Source: Cavia porcellus
Lineage: Eukaryota; Chordata; Mammalia; Rodentia; Caviidae
Assembly: GCF_034190915.1 (NCBI RefSeq)
Contig: NW_026947486.1
Span: 101,103,123 to 101,167,122, forward strand
Length of the DNA stretch: 64,000 nt
Direction: 5' to 3'
The first letter of the stretch is position 1, and each line of letters opens with the position of its first letter. A model generated the notes under the pieces. That model had not been told where the DNA came from, did no database searches, and saw nothing but the letters and a program-made list of their open reading frames with translations. A program made the translations under genes and the position numbers. This document shows positions 46,611-58,700 of the stretch, piece by piece.

Positions 46611-47890
46611 TACTTACTCTGTTGTTGTTTATTTCTGTAACATTATGTTCCATTGCAAATTCTAGTACTAATAACAATCAACATTTATTGTTGCTGATTA
46701 GGTGTCCAGTATTATTGTATTAGTTCAATATGCACTGATTTGTTGTTATTGTTACTATAAGGCAGATACCACTATCAGTGCTTCTCATTTTTTACCTGTG
46801 GAACTGTGTCCCAGATAGGCTACACATAGGACAAAGGTGGGAAACTAAGTAGAGGTATCAAGATTTGGAAATTTTTAAATTAAATTCCATCCTGTACTCT
46901 GTCCTACGCCCAGAGCAGGTCTCACAAAGGAGTTGGGAATGAGCCCTACTAATGATTAAATCCTGTACTAGATTGGCTAGGTACACACTGGACCCTTTTC
47001 CTCGTTTGACTGTGTTAAATCAGTGCATGAGAATGAAAATCTCATGGGTGATAAACTTGTTTCTCAACATATGATTTACACATTAATCATTTAAAATACT
47101 CAAATTTCACTTTATATGTATGGAGACTATTTTATGGTATTTCAACAGCAGAGTAATTGCAAAGTGTACTGTCACCAAACAAACAGCTATTTCAACTTAA
47201 TTTCTCTGCATGATTATTGTAGACTTTGAGACTTATCAGGATCTTGGGGTAGAAATAGTTCGCAATGATGCACAGAGAAAATACACGGAACTTGAGAGTA
47301 CTGGTAGCGGCTTGGGATGATAGGGGTGGGGACACTGTTACGTTTCATCACTAGATGTTCACTCAAAGCTTTGAGGGGAGGCACTGGGGGGAGCTGACTG
47401 GATGATGAGTGTGTGATGCTGTATGTTAAGTGCATGATACTTGATCAAGAGTGTGTGATACTGGATCACAGGTATGTGGCACTGGGTAATTTCAAAGGTG
47501 AGTTTATAGCTGGATGTGATGTTGGGAGGTGAAGCTTGGTGAGAAAGTTTGAGTCATTGTGTGATCTGAGAGTGACTGTAATTTTATGTCAGTCCTCCCT
47601 GGTTGGCACTGCTACTTGCCTATGCCACTCTGCCTTGGAGTCTTCCACTATGGAATGAAACCTCTACAGAATTTGAGCCAAAATAAATCTTTACTGATTT
47701 AACTAGTGGGTGCCAGGTATTGTGTCCCAGCAATGAGAAACTAAGACACAGAACATAAGTAGGTATCTAAAATTCTTTTGCAGCACAGTACAATTGAAGG
47801 AATGCTCTTAGAGTGTGACCAAGCAGAGAAAAAAGAAAGTGTGTTCCAAACTCATTACCCTTTCCCTTAGTCCTTTACCATTTTGAATGT
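46611..47890. other. Non-coding interval with an old MIR and a MaLR-like LTR end
   Basis: About 46678-46860 resembles MIR (ACATTTATT, GGTGTCCAGTATTATTG, then AACTGTGTCCCAGATAGG). About 47470-47760 looks like the 3' end of a MaLR-type LTR (GAGCCAAAATAAATCTTTAC, then CAGCAATGAGAAACTAAGAC). No gene is supported. Confidence 0.45.
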
Positions 47891-47894
47891 ACTG

Positions 47895-48541
47895 TGTGAT
47901 AGCTTGGACTCCAGAATAAAATCCAAGAAAGCAAAAAATTAAAATTTAGGGAGCATTTGTTTTAGGCCAGGCCTGGAGATGCAGCCTCCGGGAGCCAATA
48001 TGGAGACTGCACGCCTAACAGCTAAAGGGCAGGGTTTTTATCTTGTAAAACTGCAAACAGCTACTGGTCTCACAATGCAAGGAGGAGGGTGGGTTTGTGG
48101 CACACTACAGAACAGAAACACAGCGATTACATTTCTTGGGGAGAGCAAGGTTCTGGTAAGGGTTGGGCTAACAAGCAAGTTTAGATTAGGCAAACATCCT
48201 CTGGGGGAAGGCACATCCTGCAAACAAGCAAGTTACCCTGCAAACAAGCAAGTTTCCCTGCAAACAAGCAAGTTTCTCTGCAAACAAGTAAGTTTCCCTG
48301 CAAACAAGCAAGCTTAGATTAGGAAGACATCCTGTAATTTCCTTGTAATTAAACGCTTCTTAAAGAACAGCACATTGTATTACAAATAGGCAGAAGGGGG
48401 TGAGGGGAGGTTACAAGAACCTGAAACTTAAGGCTTTTACGGGAAATGGAGACTTAACCTAAAAAGAATGGGGAGGGGAAGGGGTTGTGTGTTGCATACA
48501 GAACAAGGTTGAGGTGCATTGGTTAGAGTTAGGCTACAACA
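47895..48541 (-). repeat. 3' LTR of the provirus
   Basis: Plus-strand ends are TGTGATAGCT and GGCTACAACA (TG...CA inverted ends). It includes five 20-bp tandem units at 48220-48319, against three in the other LTR. That accounts exactly for the 40-bp length difference (647 versus 607 bp). Confidence 0.93.
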
Positions 48542-48550
48542 TTCCCCTTT
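48542..48550 (-). other. Polypurine tract of the provirus
   Basis: Minus strand AAAGGGGAA directly abuts the 3' LTR, the expected place for plus-strand DNA priming. Confidence 0.75.
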
Positions 48551-48639
48551 GATGTTGTGACTGAGTCCAAATCTTTGGCCAGTTACTTAGGGATTTTGGG
48601 GAACAAGCTCGTACATGTGCTGGCATAACATCATCAGCT

Positions 48640-50165
48640 TTATGCCTTGCATTTGTTGTCTGCCATTAGGAGGTCTAGTCCCCTTCTGTTTTGGAGAACT
48701 ACTTCAGCCAACAAGTCTATTTGGTCTTGAATGACCTGAATGCTATGAGATAATGCCTGCACATCACTAACAATCTGATTGGAAAGTTGGACAGAAACCT
48801 CTACTACTGCTGCCCCCATACCTAAGGCTTCTGATAGTCCTAGGCCTACCCATAAAGGAATAAATTGAACTGCCCTCTTTAAGTGGCCTGTAATGTAATC
48901 TGAACTGGGAATGGGGACAGGCTCATCCCCAGGTAGGATCTCTACATCAGGCAATAGGACAGCTGTTACACATATCCCTGTACAGTTAGTTGGGAGGAAA
49001 GTATAGGCCATATTTCCTCCACAAATAAACACTTGTCCTTTTGTGGGATAAAGGGAGGTAGTCTGGTTAACTATGGAACTACAACTAGTAAATGCAACGA
49101 AACCCACGTTAATGTCGGAGGTATTGTTATGAAAACCTCCTTGGAGACAGAGAGAGTCCTTGAAGCCTACTGGTTTTACTCTAAAGGAGAGATCAGCACT
49201 ACAATTTAAGTAATCTTGTTCCTCCAGCATGGTCACAGAAACATTGGTGGGGATCGCAAGGGACATGGGGGAGCCCTGTGCCATGCATAACCAGCAATCT
49301 TCAGCCAAAGTTGGGTTGGAAGCATTTAAGGCTTTATGAGTGGCTTCTAGAACATCAGAATTTTGAGCATCCAGATCAACTCCCCACGATTTAGGCAGCA
49401 TCAAGGGTAAGGTATCTGGGGAATGTATCTGGTAATGTGTCTGGGGAAACATTATTTTTATTAGCTGCTTGACTCATTCCTCAACCATGAGTTCTCTGAT
49501 CTTATCGTGTGGGCCACCCCCATCAGACACATTTATTGGGGCCACCCTGCTCCAGCACACTGATTCACCAACCGTGCCATGATATGAGGCTTGGGCATAC
49601 TTTGAATTCCCTATCGCTGTCAGATTTGTGGACCAATCACCTCCAACACTTCCAGCCTGTGTCCTCATAAGCTCAACAGTGAAGTAAGTTTTGCTATCTA
49701 TGCCTATACATTCTTGTACAGAGTCATAGCTGGAGGAATGCATTTCTAAATAATAAGAACAATTCTGAGGGCATTGCCTGGGCTGGCTGCCTTTGTTAGG
49801 TATAATGAGGGGCCTTAACTTACATATCCACCTTTGAGTCAAACCCCCTGTAACTGAGGGTATAGCAACAAGGAATGTTAACGTCCCCACAATCTGTCTG
49901 AAGACTATATGTATATAATTCATCATTTATGTGGGAAGGATCATGATCTTTTTTTCCTATTGTTTGTATAATTCCCCCCCCAGCCAGTATCTTTACCTTT
50001 AGTATAGCCCCCTCCACAATCACTGGGGCTCCCATACAAAGATCTTAACAATTGTTCTTTGCTTATAGGGGGACCAAAGCTGCTATGCAAAGTCGGCATC
50101 AATGTTATTAAAATCCCCAGCAGTGGGATAGAAGGAGCAAAAGCAAGCAAGCTAAAGCAGTTCAT
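48640..50165 (-). pseudogene. Retroviral env remnant
   Basis: The minus strand starts at 50165 with a hydrophobic signal-like N-terminus and a surface-subunit segment, then shifts frame near a C-run at 49975. A second piece (49926-49474) is separated from a third (49452-48640, 270 codons) by a single in-frame TGA at 49474-49476. The third piece has CWLC at residues 53-56 (the SU disulfide motif of gamma-type Env), several N-glycosylation sites, and a basic pair near 192-193 where cleavage would occur. A hydrophobic fusion-peptide-like run (196-217), a heptad region and LQNRRGLDLL (253-262) follow. It then stops, and the downstream Cys motif, transmembrane anchor and tail are absent. No functional Env can be inferred. 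Confidence 0.88.
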
Positions 50166-50211
50166 GACTGGTATAATCTAACTATGTTTAGTCAATTTTA
50201 ACTTCAAGGGG

Positions 50212-51160
50212 TTACCAGTCTGTTGTATAGTCCATTGTGTATGTCCCTCGCTGTCTGCTGTTTCCAGTGGCTTTATGTGTGTATGGTGAATCCATGCAGT
50301 TTTTCCTGCTACCTTGATGGCAGTAGGGGTACTGAGCACCATGGTGAAGAGTCCGTCCCAGCAGGATTTGAGGGAGTCTCAATGGTGACATTGCACCAAG
50401 ACAGAAGTTTCTGGCTCGATGGGTGCTTTGAGTTTTATCTCTAAAGGTGGGTTCAAGTTTTGGATCCAGCTTGTGCATCAAGGCCAACACAGGCTGGAGT
50501 GTCTGCAGGGACTTAATGAGATCTTGGTTAGTTATTTCAATTAATTTTTCCTCTGAGAGTCTCAGGACCAGTGAAGGGGGCCTTCCAAACATAGCCTCAA
50601 AGGGGGAAATTCCAGAAACATACAGGGTAAATCTAGCTTGCAGAAGATCAAAGGGAAGAAGGCTCACCCAATTATCACCAGTTTTTAAAGACAGCTTAGC
50701 TAAAGTGTCCTTGAGAGTTCAGTTCATACGTTTTACTTGCCCCGAGTTTTGTGGCTGATAGGCACAGTGAAGCTTCCCATCAATTTTTAATGCCTGCGCT
50801 AACTTTTGGGAGACCTGGGCTGTGAAAGCCGGGCCATTATTGGACCCCATTGACAGTGGGAGGCCAAATAGAGGTATGATCTCATGTAACAACTTTCTGG
50901 CTACCACTAAGGCTGACTACGACTTGGTAGGGAAAGCCTCTACCCAGCCAGTGAAGGTGTCTACTAATACCTAGAGATAACATTGTCCTTGTAAACCAGG
51001 TTTTACCATGTCCATAAATTCTACTTCCCAGTGTTCTCCAGGAGCAGTTCCTCAATGCTGGGTGGTCTCCAATGGAGAGCTTTTGGTCGGGTTGAATAAC
51101 AAGCACTGCGGGCATCTGGAGCTCAAAGAGGCGGTCAGTTTGAAGAGTCATAGAATGAAA
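50212..51160 (-). pseudogene. Retroviral integrase remnant (3' pol)
   Basis: Broken minus-strand frames (51151-50882, 50907-50719, 50667-50212) match a gammaretroviral integrase core and C-terminal region. The residues around the second catalytic Asp read [10 protein letters not shown], with Asn where Asp is expected. The Glu position in NSGQVKRMN is Lys. Two of the three DDE residues are thus lost, besides frameshifts and stops. The later part (PFEAMFGRPP) is the conserved segment before the C-terminal domain. Confidence 0.85.
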
Positions 51161-51249
51161 AACTGAGTTCTGAACTATTCAGCAAGATTAGTACCCCCTA
51201 AATGGGTGGTTTGGTGAGCCTGGTGTAGCACCTCACATCCTAATGCCTC

Positions 51250-52500
51250 AGGTAACAGCACTCTCTTGTCTGGTAATTGGTACCAGCCTCCTGGGGTGAG
51301 GGACTTAGCTCCAAGTTGAGATGCTAACTGCAGGTCTTTCTTTGTATAGACTGGTTCTGATGAGAGGAACCAACATCAGAGCAGTTACCTCCTTGGTTGG
51401 CCCTTCTGATGTAGTGACTATTTTTCGAGTGGCCTGACCTGCCAAATTGTTTCCTAGGGTGATGGGGTCATCTCCTGTCTGATGAGCCTTGCAATCAATA
51501 ACAGAAACCCACTGAGGCAGCCAGACTGCTGCCAGCAGGTCTAGGATCTGTGGAGCATTTTTTATCTTAGTCCCTGCTGAGGTTAAGAGACCTCATTCTT
51601 GATAGATGGCTCCATGTACATGTATAGTAGCAAAAGCATATCTACTGTCAGTATAGATTTTACTCTCTTTTTGGTAGCTAACTTTAGTGCCTCAGTCAAG
51701 TCAATGAGCTCCGCCCTTTGGGCAGAAGTGCCAGGCTCTAACTGCTTAACCCAGAGTACCTCTTTTTTGGTGGTCACTGCTGCTCCAGCCACTCATTTGC
51801 CATCCTAGATGAAACTGCTCCCATCTGTGAAATAGTTCTCAGCATTTCCTAAAGGCTGGTCGGTGAGATCAGCCTGTGGGTTCTGTTGGTTTGTGGATGT
51901 CAGCACACTTATGGAGAGGCACACTCTGAACCTCCAGGTGGTCATCAGGCATAAGGGTGGCTGGGTTTAATGCTGAAGAGGTCTTGAAAATCACTGACTC
52001 TGGGTCTAGGAGCAGAGCCTGATAGTGTAGAATTCTAGCGTTCCAGAGCCACTTTTCAGGAAGGGTTTTGATAAGAGTCTCTAAACTGTGGGAGATCACC
52101 AAAGATATCTTTTGTCCAAAAGTGAGTTTCTTCATCTCTTTAAGTAACAATGCCACAGCAGGTAGCATTCTCAGGCAGGGGGGCCATCCTCCTGTCACCG
52201 GATCAAGTCTTTTGGAGAGGTAGGCTATAGGCCTCTTCCAAGGGCCAATGTCCTGGGTTAGGACTCCTTTGGCAATGCCCCTGAGTTCATGTATCAACAA
52301 GGTGCATTACTTGGTAACGTCAGGGAGTCCCAGGGCTAGGGCCTTGGTCAAGGCCCGCTTGAACTGCTGGGAGGCCTGTTCACATATATTAGTCCAGTAG
52401 TGAATTTTGAGTTTCTCACTTAAGGGAGTCATATAGAGGGCAAGCTGTTTCAGTAAAACTTAGAATCCATAGCCTACAGTATCCAACCGCCCCCAGAAAC
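51250..52500 (-). pseudogene. Retroviral RT connection and RNase H remnant
   Basis: The frame 52300-51869 contains GVLTQDIGPWKRPIAYLSKR and WPPCLRM, hallmarks of the RT connection region of gammaretroviruses. RNase H follows, with an [14 protein letters not shown] segment around 51620-51660, and there are many stops. The RT fingers and palm, including the catalytic Asp pair, are absent. The recognisable pol sequence begins next to capsid sequence near 52500. Confidence 0.85.
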
Positions 52501-52885
52501 TCCCATACTTTTTTTTTTTAGTTTCTCTCAGAGCAATTCTAATCACCTTGGTTATCTTCTTGTTGGTAGCTTCTTGCAAATTCTCTCTGTTCTCAAAGAC
52601 CTTTTGTGCTATCTCTATTAACTGGCTGAGGGGCACTTTCTCCAATCTCTCAAACCTTTGCAATTTTTGTCTAACATGTGGGGCCAACTGAGTTGCAAAG
52701 AGAACAACTGGTGATACTGGGGGAACCTCCTTACCTCTGGTTGTCCAGTCGGGGTGGGACAAAAGGAAAACATGGTTTTGGCATTCCAGATCAGAGAGCA
52801 GGCTTCATCTGGATGACACACCACTTTTTGTCCCAGGGTGTCAGATGGCAGGCCATCGTTTTACTGAAATTACATGCTTAACAAA
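52500..52885 (-). pseudogene. gag capsid C-terminal remnant
   Basis: The frame 52762-52460 contains APHVRQKLQRFERLEKVPLS, followed by QLIEIAQKVFENRE, typical of the end of a gammaretroviral capsid. A preceding piece lies in another frame (52824-52618), so there is a frameshift. Nucleocapsid, protease and the RT front half are missing, and an A-rich run near 52505-52520 marks the junction with pol. Confidence 0.8.
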
Positions 52886-52889
52886 AAGG

Positions 52890-53980
52890 GCTTCAGTCTT
52901 CCCTCCCCCTTTTGGAGTATGATCTCATTTTAATGGAAACATTTTGCAGTAAAGTTTCACCAATATTATGAATAAATCTAGCAAAACTGATCTAATACTG
53001 TCAAATTCTGAATACATTTACTTTTTTTCAAACCTGTTATTTGCAGGTACTATACACCAAGACCAATAAGATTCACATCCCCTCAAGCTTTCTACAACTT
53101 ACTATACACCCTCAAGTAGAGCTTTTTCTATCTTCTTTCACATTCTGGCACAGCCAGACATTTTTACTTGAAGACAAAACCACTTTCTTTGTCCCTCTTT
53201 TTTTTTTTTTTTTTTTACTTATTACCAGTCAATTACCTTTCCTCTCACTTTTCTGACAACATTAAAATTTTCAACAAAACCCTTTAAGTGATTTTCTTTC
53301 AGCAGTCTAAAATATATTGAATCATTTCATGTGTTTTTACCACCTCAAAATGCTACACTTTAAAAACTGTAATTTTCTTAACTGGCTCAAAAACAGTATG
53401 GCTTGGTTTCACTTGGTAAAGTTAATATGATTTTTATAACCATAAATATACATATATATGTGCACATATGTTTACTTTTAACCAGAAAGAAAAATACGTT
53501 TTTAAAAAGGCATGCTGAGGTTGCAAGTAATCAGTTGAAGACTAGAACATTAAACAAGGCACCACAAAAGACAAGACCAACATTAAAGACACAAACAAAG
53601 GTATTTTGTGCACAGTTTGGTGAGCTAAAGGAAATAATTTTTTATTATGAAGCTTGAGTCTAATAAGCCATATGGATCCTGCAAAAGAAATGGTCAACGA
53701 GCCCCTAAGTTAGTAACAAATTCAAACAGGCAGACAATTCTAAAATACAAAAACACTGAACATAAATATCCATGGGCAGAAAGCCCCAAAGTTATGAATG
53801 GGCCAAAGCCCCAAATGGGTCGAAGCCCAAACAAAGTTATCAATGGGACCCAAAAGCCCTAAAATACAAAAAGGGGAAAAAGGCTCCCAGAAGCTGTCTC
53901 ATTTTATCTTCAGTTACAAATGGGTACACTCAAATTATAAACAGGCAAATAAAACTCAAATACTTACAGATGTTAGACAA
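52890..53980. other. Unassigned segment within the gag region
   Basis: About 1.1 kb between capsid C-terminal and proline-rich gag sequence. It is A/T-rich, with a T-run at 53200-53217. A degenerate local repetition (CCCCAAAGTTATGAATGGG, GGTCGAAGCCCAAACAAAG, CAATGGGACCCAAAAGCCC) lies around 53785-53860. I cannot read capsid N-terminal sequence in it, so it may be a replacement or a nested insertion. Confidence 0.45.
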
Positions 53981-53983
53981 AAG

Positions 53984-54700
53984 TCAAGTTCCCTGGTTCC
54001 CAAGGATTGGGAACCTCCCAAAGAGGGCAGAGTGCTGACGCCTCTGTGGTAGAGTCAGGTGAATTTGGCTGTGGTCTGCTTCAGTCTGCTTTGGGTCCAG
54101 ATCAGACTGGGAGGGTGGGCATCGGTGTTGCGTGAGGGGTCTCAAAGAGAGGAATATGGGGGAGGGAGACCCCCCTTCCAGGGGGTCCTCCACTGATGGT
54201 AAAACTGGTGCGGAGGGTTGGGAGTTGGGCGCAGGTGATTTTGGTTTTGTTTTTAATGTTGCTATCACCTCTGCCCATGGGGAACAATGAATCCACGATG
54301 GAGAAACATAGATGAGATCTATTCAAATATGATTGTAAACAATTTGGTCTGGGTGAAAAGGAGGCCCAAATACATACCAAGAGACAGCCTGGGCAGTGCC
54401 CATGTCAAAGGATCCAGTTGAGGGGCCAGATGCAATTTGTCCCTATCAGCCACTCCAGAGAAGCAAAAATCATTAGTCTTCCTTTGAAAACAGGCTCCCC
54501 ATAACCCTCAGCCCACCTCTCAAATTCTTTGAAGTGATCAAGTGCAAGGCTAAGGGGCATGCTGGATTTAGATTCAGTTTGCCTCATGGCCGGCAGAGAT
54601 GTCAGTTCTTCTTTCCTGTGGGAGAATCTTAGAGACAGTGATAAGATTAGGAGGAAGAGACAGAATAACAATGAGATGAAAATAATGGTCTAAATCCCTT
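53984..54700 (-). pseudogene. gag matrix and proline-rich region remnant
   Basis: The minus-strand frame 54671-54405 has a matrix-like segment (LDHFKEFERWAEGYG, then a FASLEW motif). Frame 54380-54102 continues after a shift. Frame 54268-53984 is Pro/Ser/Gln-rich, like the p12-type spacer. The initiator region is degenerate. Confidence 0.7.
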
Positions 54701-55110
54701 TGTAGATTTTGGGCTCATAGAAGGGGTTTCTAGGAGAGAATGTTATGCTAGATTGGGGGTAATCAAAAGGAGAACAGTTAGACCAAATGGACACACAGAC
54801 AGACATACAAGACAACACACGGTGCAGCAAAAATGGCCTTTGCTCAAAAATTGGTCAAATTTTGGAATTGGTCAAATTTTGGGATCTGGAGGAATTAACA
54901 AATTAACCAATGGAGCAGATCCCCTCCCAGGGCAGAGTCACAAATGGATGAGATTCATCCCCAAAAAACTAACTGACTCTCTCCTCGGGAGGTCCCCACT
55001 CCCCAAATTGAGGGTGTCCCCTCCCGAAGTACGAATTGACCATGGTCTAAATAAACCCTCTGGAGTACTTACTTTTAGGTGTTCAGAATTGAGTCGGGGG
55101 TCTTACTTCC
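54701..55110 (-). other. Proviral leader (untranslated) region
   Basis: The interval lies between the primer site and gag on the minus strand. No open frame of note. It should hold the packaging and leader sequence, but I see no specific motif. Confidence 0.5.
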
Positions 55111-55128
55111 ATCCTAGACGAGTCCCCA
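55111..55128 (-). other. Primer-binding site, proline-tRNA type
   Basis: Minus strand TGGGGACTCGTCTAGGAT lies two bases inside the 5' LTR. It matches the usual tRNA-Pro primer site except for three transition-type differences. Confidence 0.85.
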
Positions 55129-55130
55129 GA

Positions 55131-55737
55131 TGTGATAGCTCAGACCCCGGAATAAAATCCAAGGAAGCAAGAAATTAAAATTTAGGGAGCAAAGGCTTTG
55201 TTTTAGGCCAGGCGTGGTGACTCACCCTCTGGGAGCCAATATGGAGACCTTGCGCCTAACAGCTAAAGGGCAGGGTTTTTATCTTGTAAAACCACAAAGA
55301 GCTACTGATCTCACAATGCAAGGAGAGGGGTTGGTTTGTAGCATACTACAGAACAGGAACACGGCGATTACATTTCTTGGGAAGAGCAAGGTTCTGGTAA
55401 GTGTTGGGCTAACAAGCCAGTTTAAATTAGGCAAACATCCTCTGGGGGAAGATACATCCTGCAAACAAGCAAGTTTCCCTACAAACAAGCAAGGTTCCCT
55501 GCAAACAAGCAAGTTTAGATTAGGAAGACATCCTGTAATTTCCTTGTAGTTAAACATTTCTTAAGGAACAGCACATTTCATTACAGATAGGCAGAAGTGG
55601 CGGGGGTGTTACAAGAAACTGAAACTGAAGTCTTTGATGGGAAATGGAGACTTAGTCTAAAAAGAATGGGGAGGTAGGGGTTGTGCAGTGCATACAGAAC
55701 AAGATGGAGGCTCATTGGTTAGACCTAGGCTACAACA
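55131..55737 (-). repeat. 5' LTR of the provirus
   Basis: 607 bp with TG...CA ends, matching the 3' LTR along its length. It contains three 20-bp tandem units (55461-55520). A GATAAAA-like box on the minus strand near 55280 could be promoter-related, but no canonical polyadenylation signal is evident. Confidence 0.93.
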
Positions 55738-55741
55738 ACTG

Positions 55742-58700
55742 CTGTAGAGATTAATGTGCTACATGAATAAAATTCTCTGTAAATGTTTCCACCAGAGACC
55801 CTGGATCAGTCCCCAGGTGAAGTGTGTTTATGGATACTCTCGGTGATGGGAATGGACTGGGGAGGTTGGCACTCAGTGATAGGGGTCAACTGACCTATAA
55901 GTTATGGGCAGAGTGAGAAAGTACAGAATTCATTACCATGCACTATGCTTTTCATCAGTTGTGTCCATCATTCTTTTCACAGGTCAGCAAAGAATAGTGT
56001 CCAAGGAAGACATAGTGTAATAAACAATGATATCTTTTCACCTGGATTTACCCAATATTTTCACCTAGTAGCATGCCTCAACCATGTGACATTGTCAGTG
56101 TAGTCATATCAGAGAGCACTCAGTCCTACTATTTTTCGAGGACAGCTTCTGTGATGACAGGTCACAGTGGTTAATAACCAAAAGTCTCATTCCTTGTTCC
56201 TTCTTATTTCAGCAGCCAGTGAAGAGTCTAGTTTAATGGAAAAGCTTCTCTTAGTGGGCATCAACAATATGTTAAATACAGATTTTCCTGTAAACACACT
56301 GAGTAGTTACTTTGGAGCATAAGCTCACTGAAGGGAAACACCCTATAATTTAAAAAGCACACTCAATCTGGTTCTCATTTGTATTGTAAAAATAATATCA
56401 TCATTCATCACAGGGAAGGCCACTGTTGAACAGGGGAGATTCTTGGGCCATGGACTTCCCTATTTACAATTTAGTTCTTGAGTTCCACGCCTATCGAAAA
56501 GTATTCTGTTCACAAGATCAACAAATTCACTGGTAAAAAAGTCTTTGCTTTCTGCATACAGCCATGGAATCTGTGCTGGCAGTGTTACAGCAATGCCATG
56601 ACCAAGAACCCTTTTTTACTAAAATTTGGAGGCAAGAATCAACTTTATTAAGCCAGTGGACCTGATGGGAATGGTTTCCAAAGAAGTAAGCCCTGCATTG
56701 CTCCAGAGGTGAACTTTTTTTGGGGGGAAGCAGATGTGGAAGTACAGAAGCAGAGTAATTTGTCATTTGGGGATTGTTGGCAGAAGCTCAAGTCCAGCCT
56801 TTTCTGGGAAAGAGGAATTTAACTGAGTAACAAAAACTTAAGTCAATTGGAAGTTTAAACCCATACTACCTTATGCCCCTGGGGTGTTATTTTGTGTTAT
56901 AGCAGTGGCTGGGCGAGGCCCTTACGTATCCTGTAGAGGCAAAGCACTTAACTCAAGGGGCACCATGAGGAACATGGCAGTGGCAGGATTTAAACTCACA
57001 TTTGAGTCTTCCTTGTGCTCTCTGTTAGATCAATTGCTCATTAATCAATTGCTTAGATCAATTACTCATCTCATGTAGTTGGGGCACAACTATATGATTA
57101 GTAAAGGCACAGTTATAGAATAGCTTAGAGGTAATTCATAAAATCTAGAGATCAGTTTGAGGCCTGTGATGATGCTCTCGCTACTTGTCACATAGCTAGC
57201 CTGCTTACTTCAGTCAGCCTTCACTGTCTGGGTTCTGCTGCTTTTCTTCTGAGAGTGCTCTGGGCCAATTTGAGTATTCTCAGCTTGTTTCCCTTAATGA
57301 AGAAAATACATTTCCTCTAATTGGCTTGAAGTACTTTGGTTGGGGTGAAGGAACTCAGTCAAAGATACCTTTTAGGTCTGCTAGCTCAATTTGAATCCCC
57401 TCCTCTGGTCTCCAGAATCTTCCTATGTTGTGATAAACAATTCCCTTAAATGAAATATATTTAGAGTTAGTTTTCCTGACAATATATGACTTAACTCAAT
57501 CAATGTAACCCAATGTAATACCTTGAATTTCGTGTTTCTAAATTACATTTAAACTGAACTCAAAACTTCTTCAGTGCTGATAATTGGAACTGACATTACA
57601 TTAGTGCACTAGAGAAATAAATAGTTGCATTTTAGATTCCTTGGAAGAGAGTCGTGCATTCTTTTTGATATTGGCTTTTCTGTAACAGTGTTACCTAACG
57701 AATTATTTAAATTTAGTGTTTGCTTATGTTTCTTTTTTTATGCTAGAATATAAGCTCCCTATCAGTGGAATATTTTTGGTGTGTGGTTTTATAATTCATC
57801 AACTCACCACCAAACACTCCTCCTGCCTATTATAAACCAAGAACAGAGTAATTGTTAGTTTCAAAAAACAAATTACTGAATAGCGAATAATGCTCACCCG
57901 TGCTTAATCTACCACTTGTTTTCTAGAAATATGATTGCTGAGCAGCTCATGAATACTTCACTTGATTTGTTCCCAAACCATTGCCCCATGTCTGACACCA
58001 TAATCTTCAAAGTGGGTAAAGGTCTACTTAGGCAGAGAGGTACTGCCCAGCTCCACACAAGAATCAGGGAGTGAATTTACAGACCTTTGAAAGAAGGGAA
58101 GGCTACCTCACCATGGATTCTAATGAAACCAAAAATCCAAATATTGCATTGTATGAAAACTTTACTTTCCTTTAACAATGCAGATAAGCCGCCCCGTGCG
58201 ACCTAGTGATCAGGTTATCATCAGGCTTGTGGGCATCACTGGAAGTTGGCTGCGAGCTCACCTCCAATCAAGGGATGTATAATTCCACCAGAACTCCCTG
58301 GTGCTTGAATAAGCACAGGGTGCTTTTGCATTTTCCTTACAGTTCTACTAGAACCTTGTAACCTTCAGTAAGAAATATCTCATGGAGTCTTTCTATAGTT
58401 GTCCATTATAAATTAAGGAACATTGTAGGAATGAATATTTTGTAATTTGTACTTTTGCTCTTTCGTCTATTTCACAAAGTCTTACTGATTTCATTATATG
58501 TGCTAGGCACTGTTCTATGCACTGAAATTAAACCAAAATAATTAAATTCTAGGCTCTCATGGATCATGACTTCTGTAACAGCTCCTATGGGTTTTATGCA
58601 TAGTAAGCAGTAGTAATTCCTAGGAAAGAATGTGCCCGTGGGATCTGTAGCAACTCCGGATCCCAAAGAAACCCCACACCATGTGGGAATCATAGTCCAG

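Larger units (their letters stand above)
47895..55737 (-). mobile_element. Endogenous retrovirus (gamma-type, class I) provirus
   Basis: Two LTRs in the same orientation (47895-48541 and 55131-55737) flank a 6.6-kb interior. ACTG at 47891-47894 and 55738-55741 is a perfect 4-bp target duplication, the length gammaretroviruses make. The minus-strand order is 5' LTR, primer site, gag, pol, env, purine tract, 3' LTR. All three gene regions are broken by frameshifts, stops and deletions, so this is a defective fossil. The two LTRs differ at about one base in eleven over a ~190-base stretch that I compared by hand, so the insertion is old. Confidence 0.93.

Noticed and set aside
47979..48317. 112-codon plus-strand frame, with a relative at 55214-55549
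   Set aside because: It lies in the antisense of both LTRs and ends in translated 20-bp repeats. Being open in both LTRs reflects their common origin.
48220..48319. Regular short repeats suggesting a CRISPR array
   Set aside because: The 20-bp units are contiguous with no unique spacers and lie inside a retroviral LTR in animal DNA.
50223..50758. Plus-strand frames within the provirus
   Set aside because: They are the complement of decayed pol sequence; the retroviral similarity is on the minus strand.
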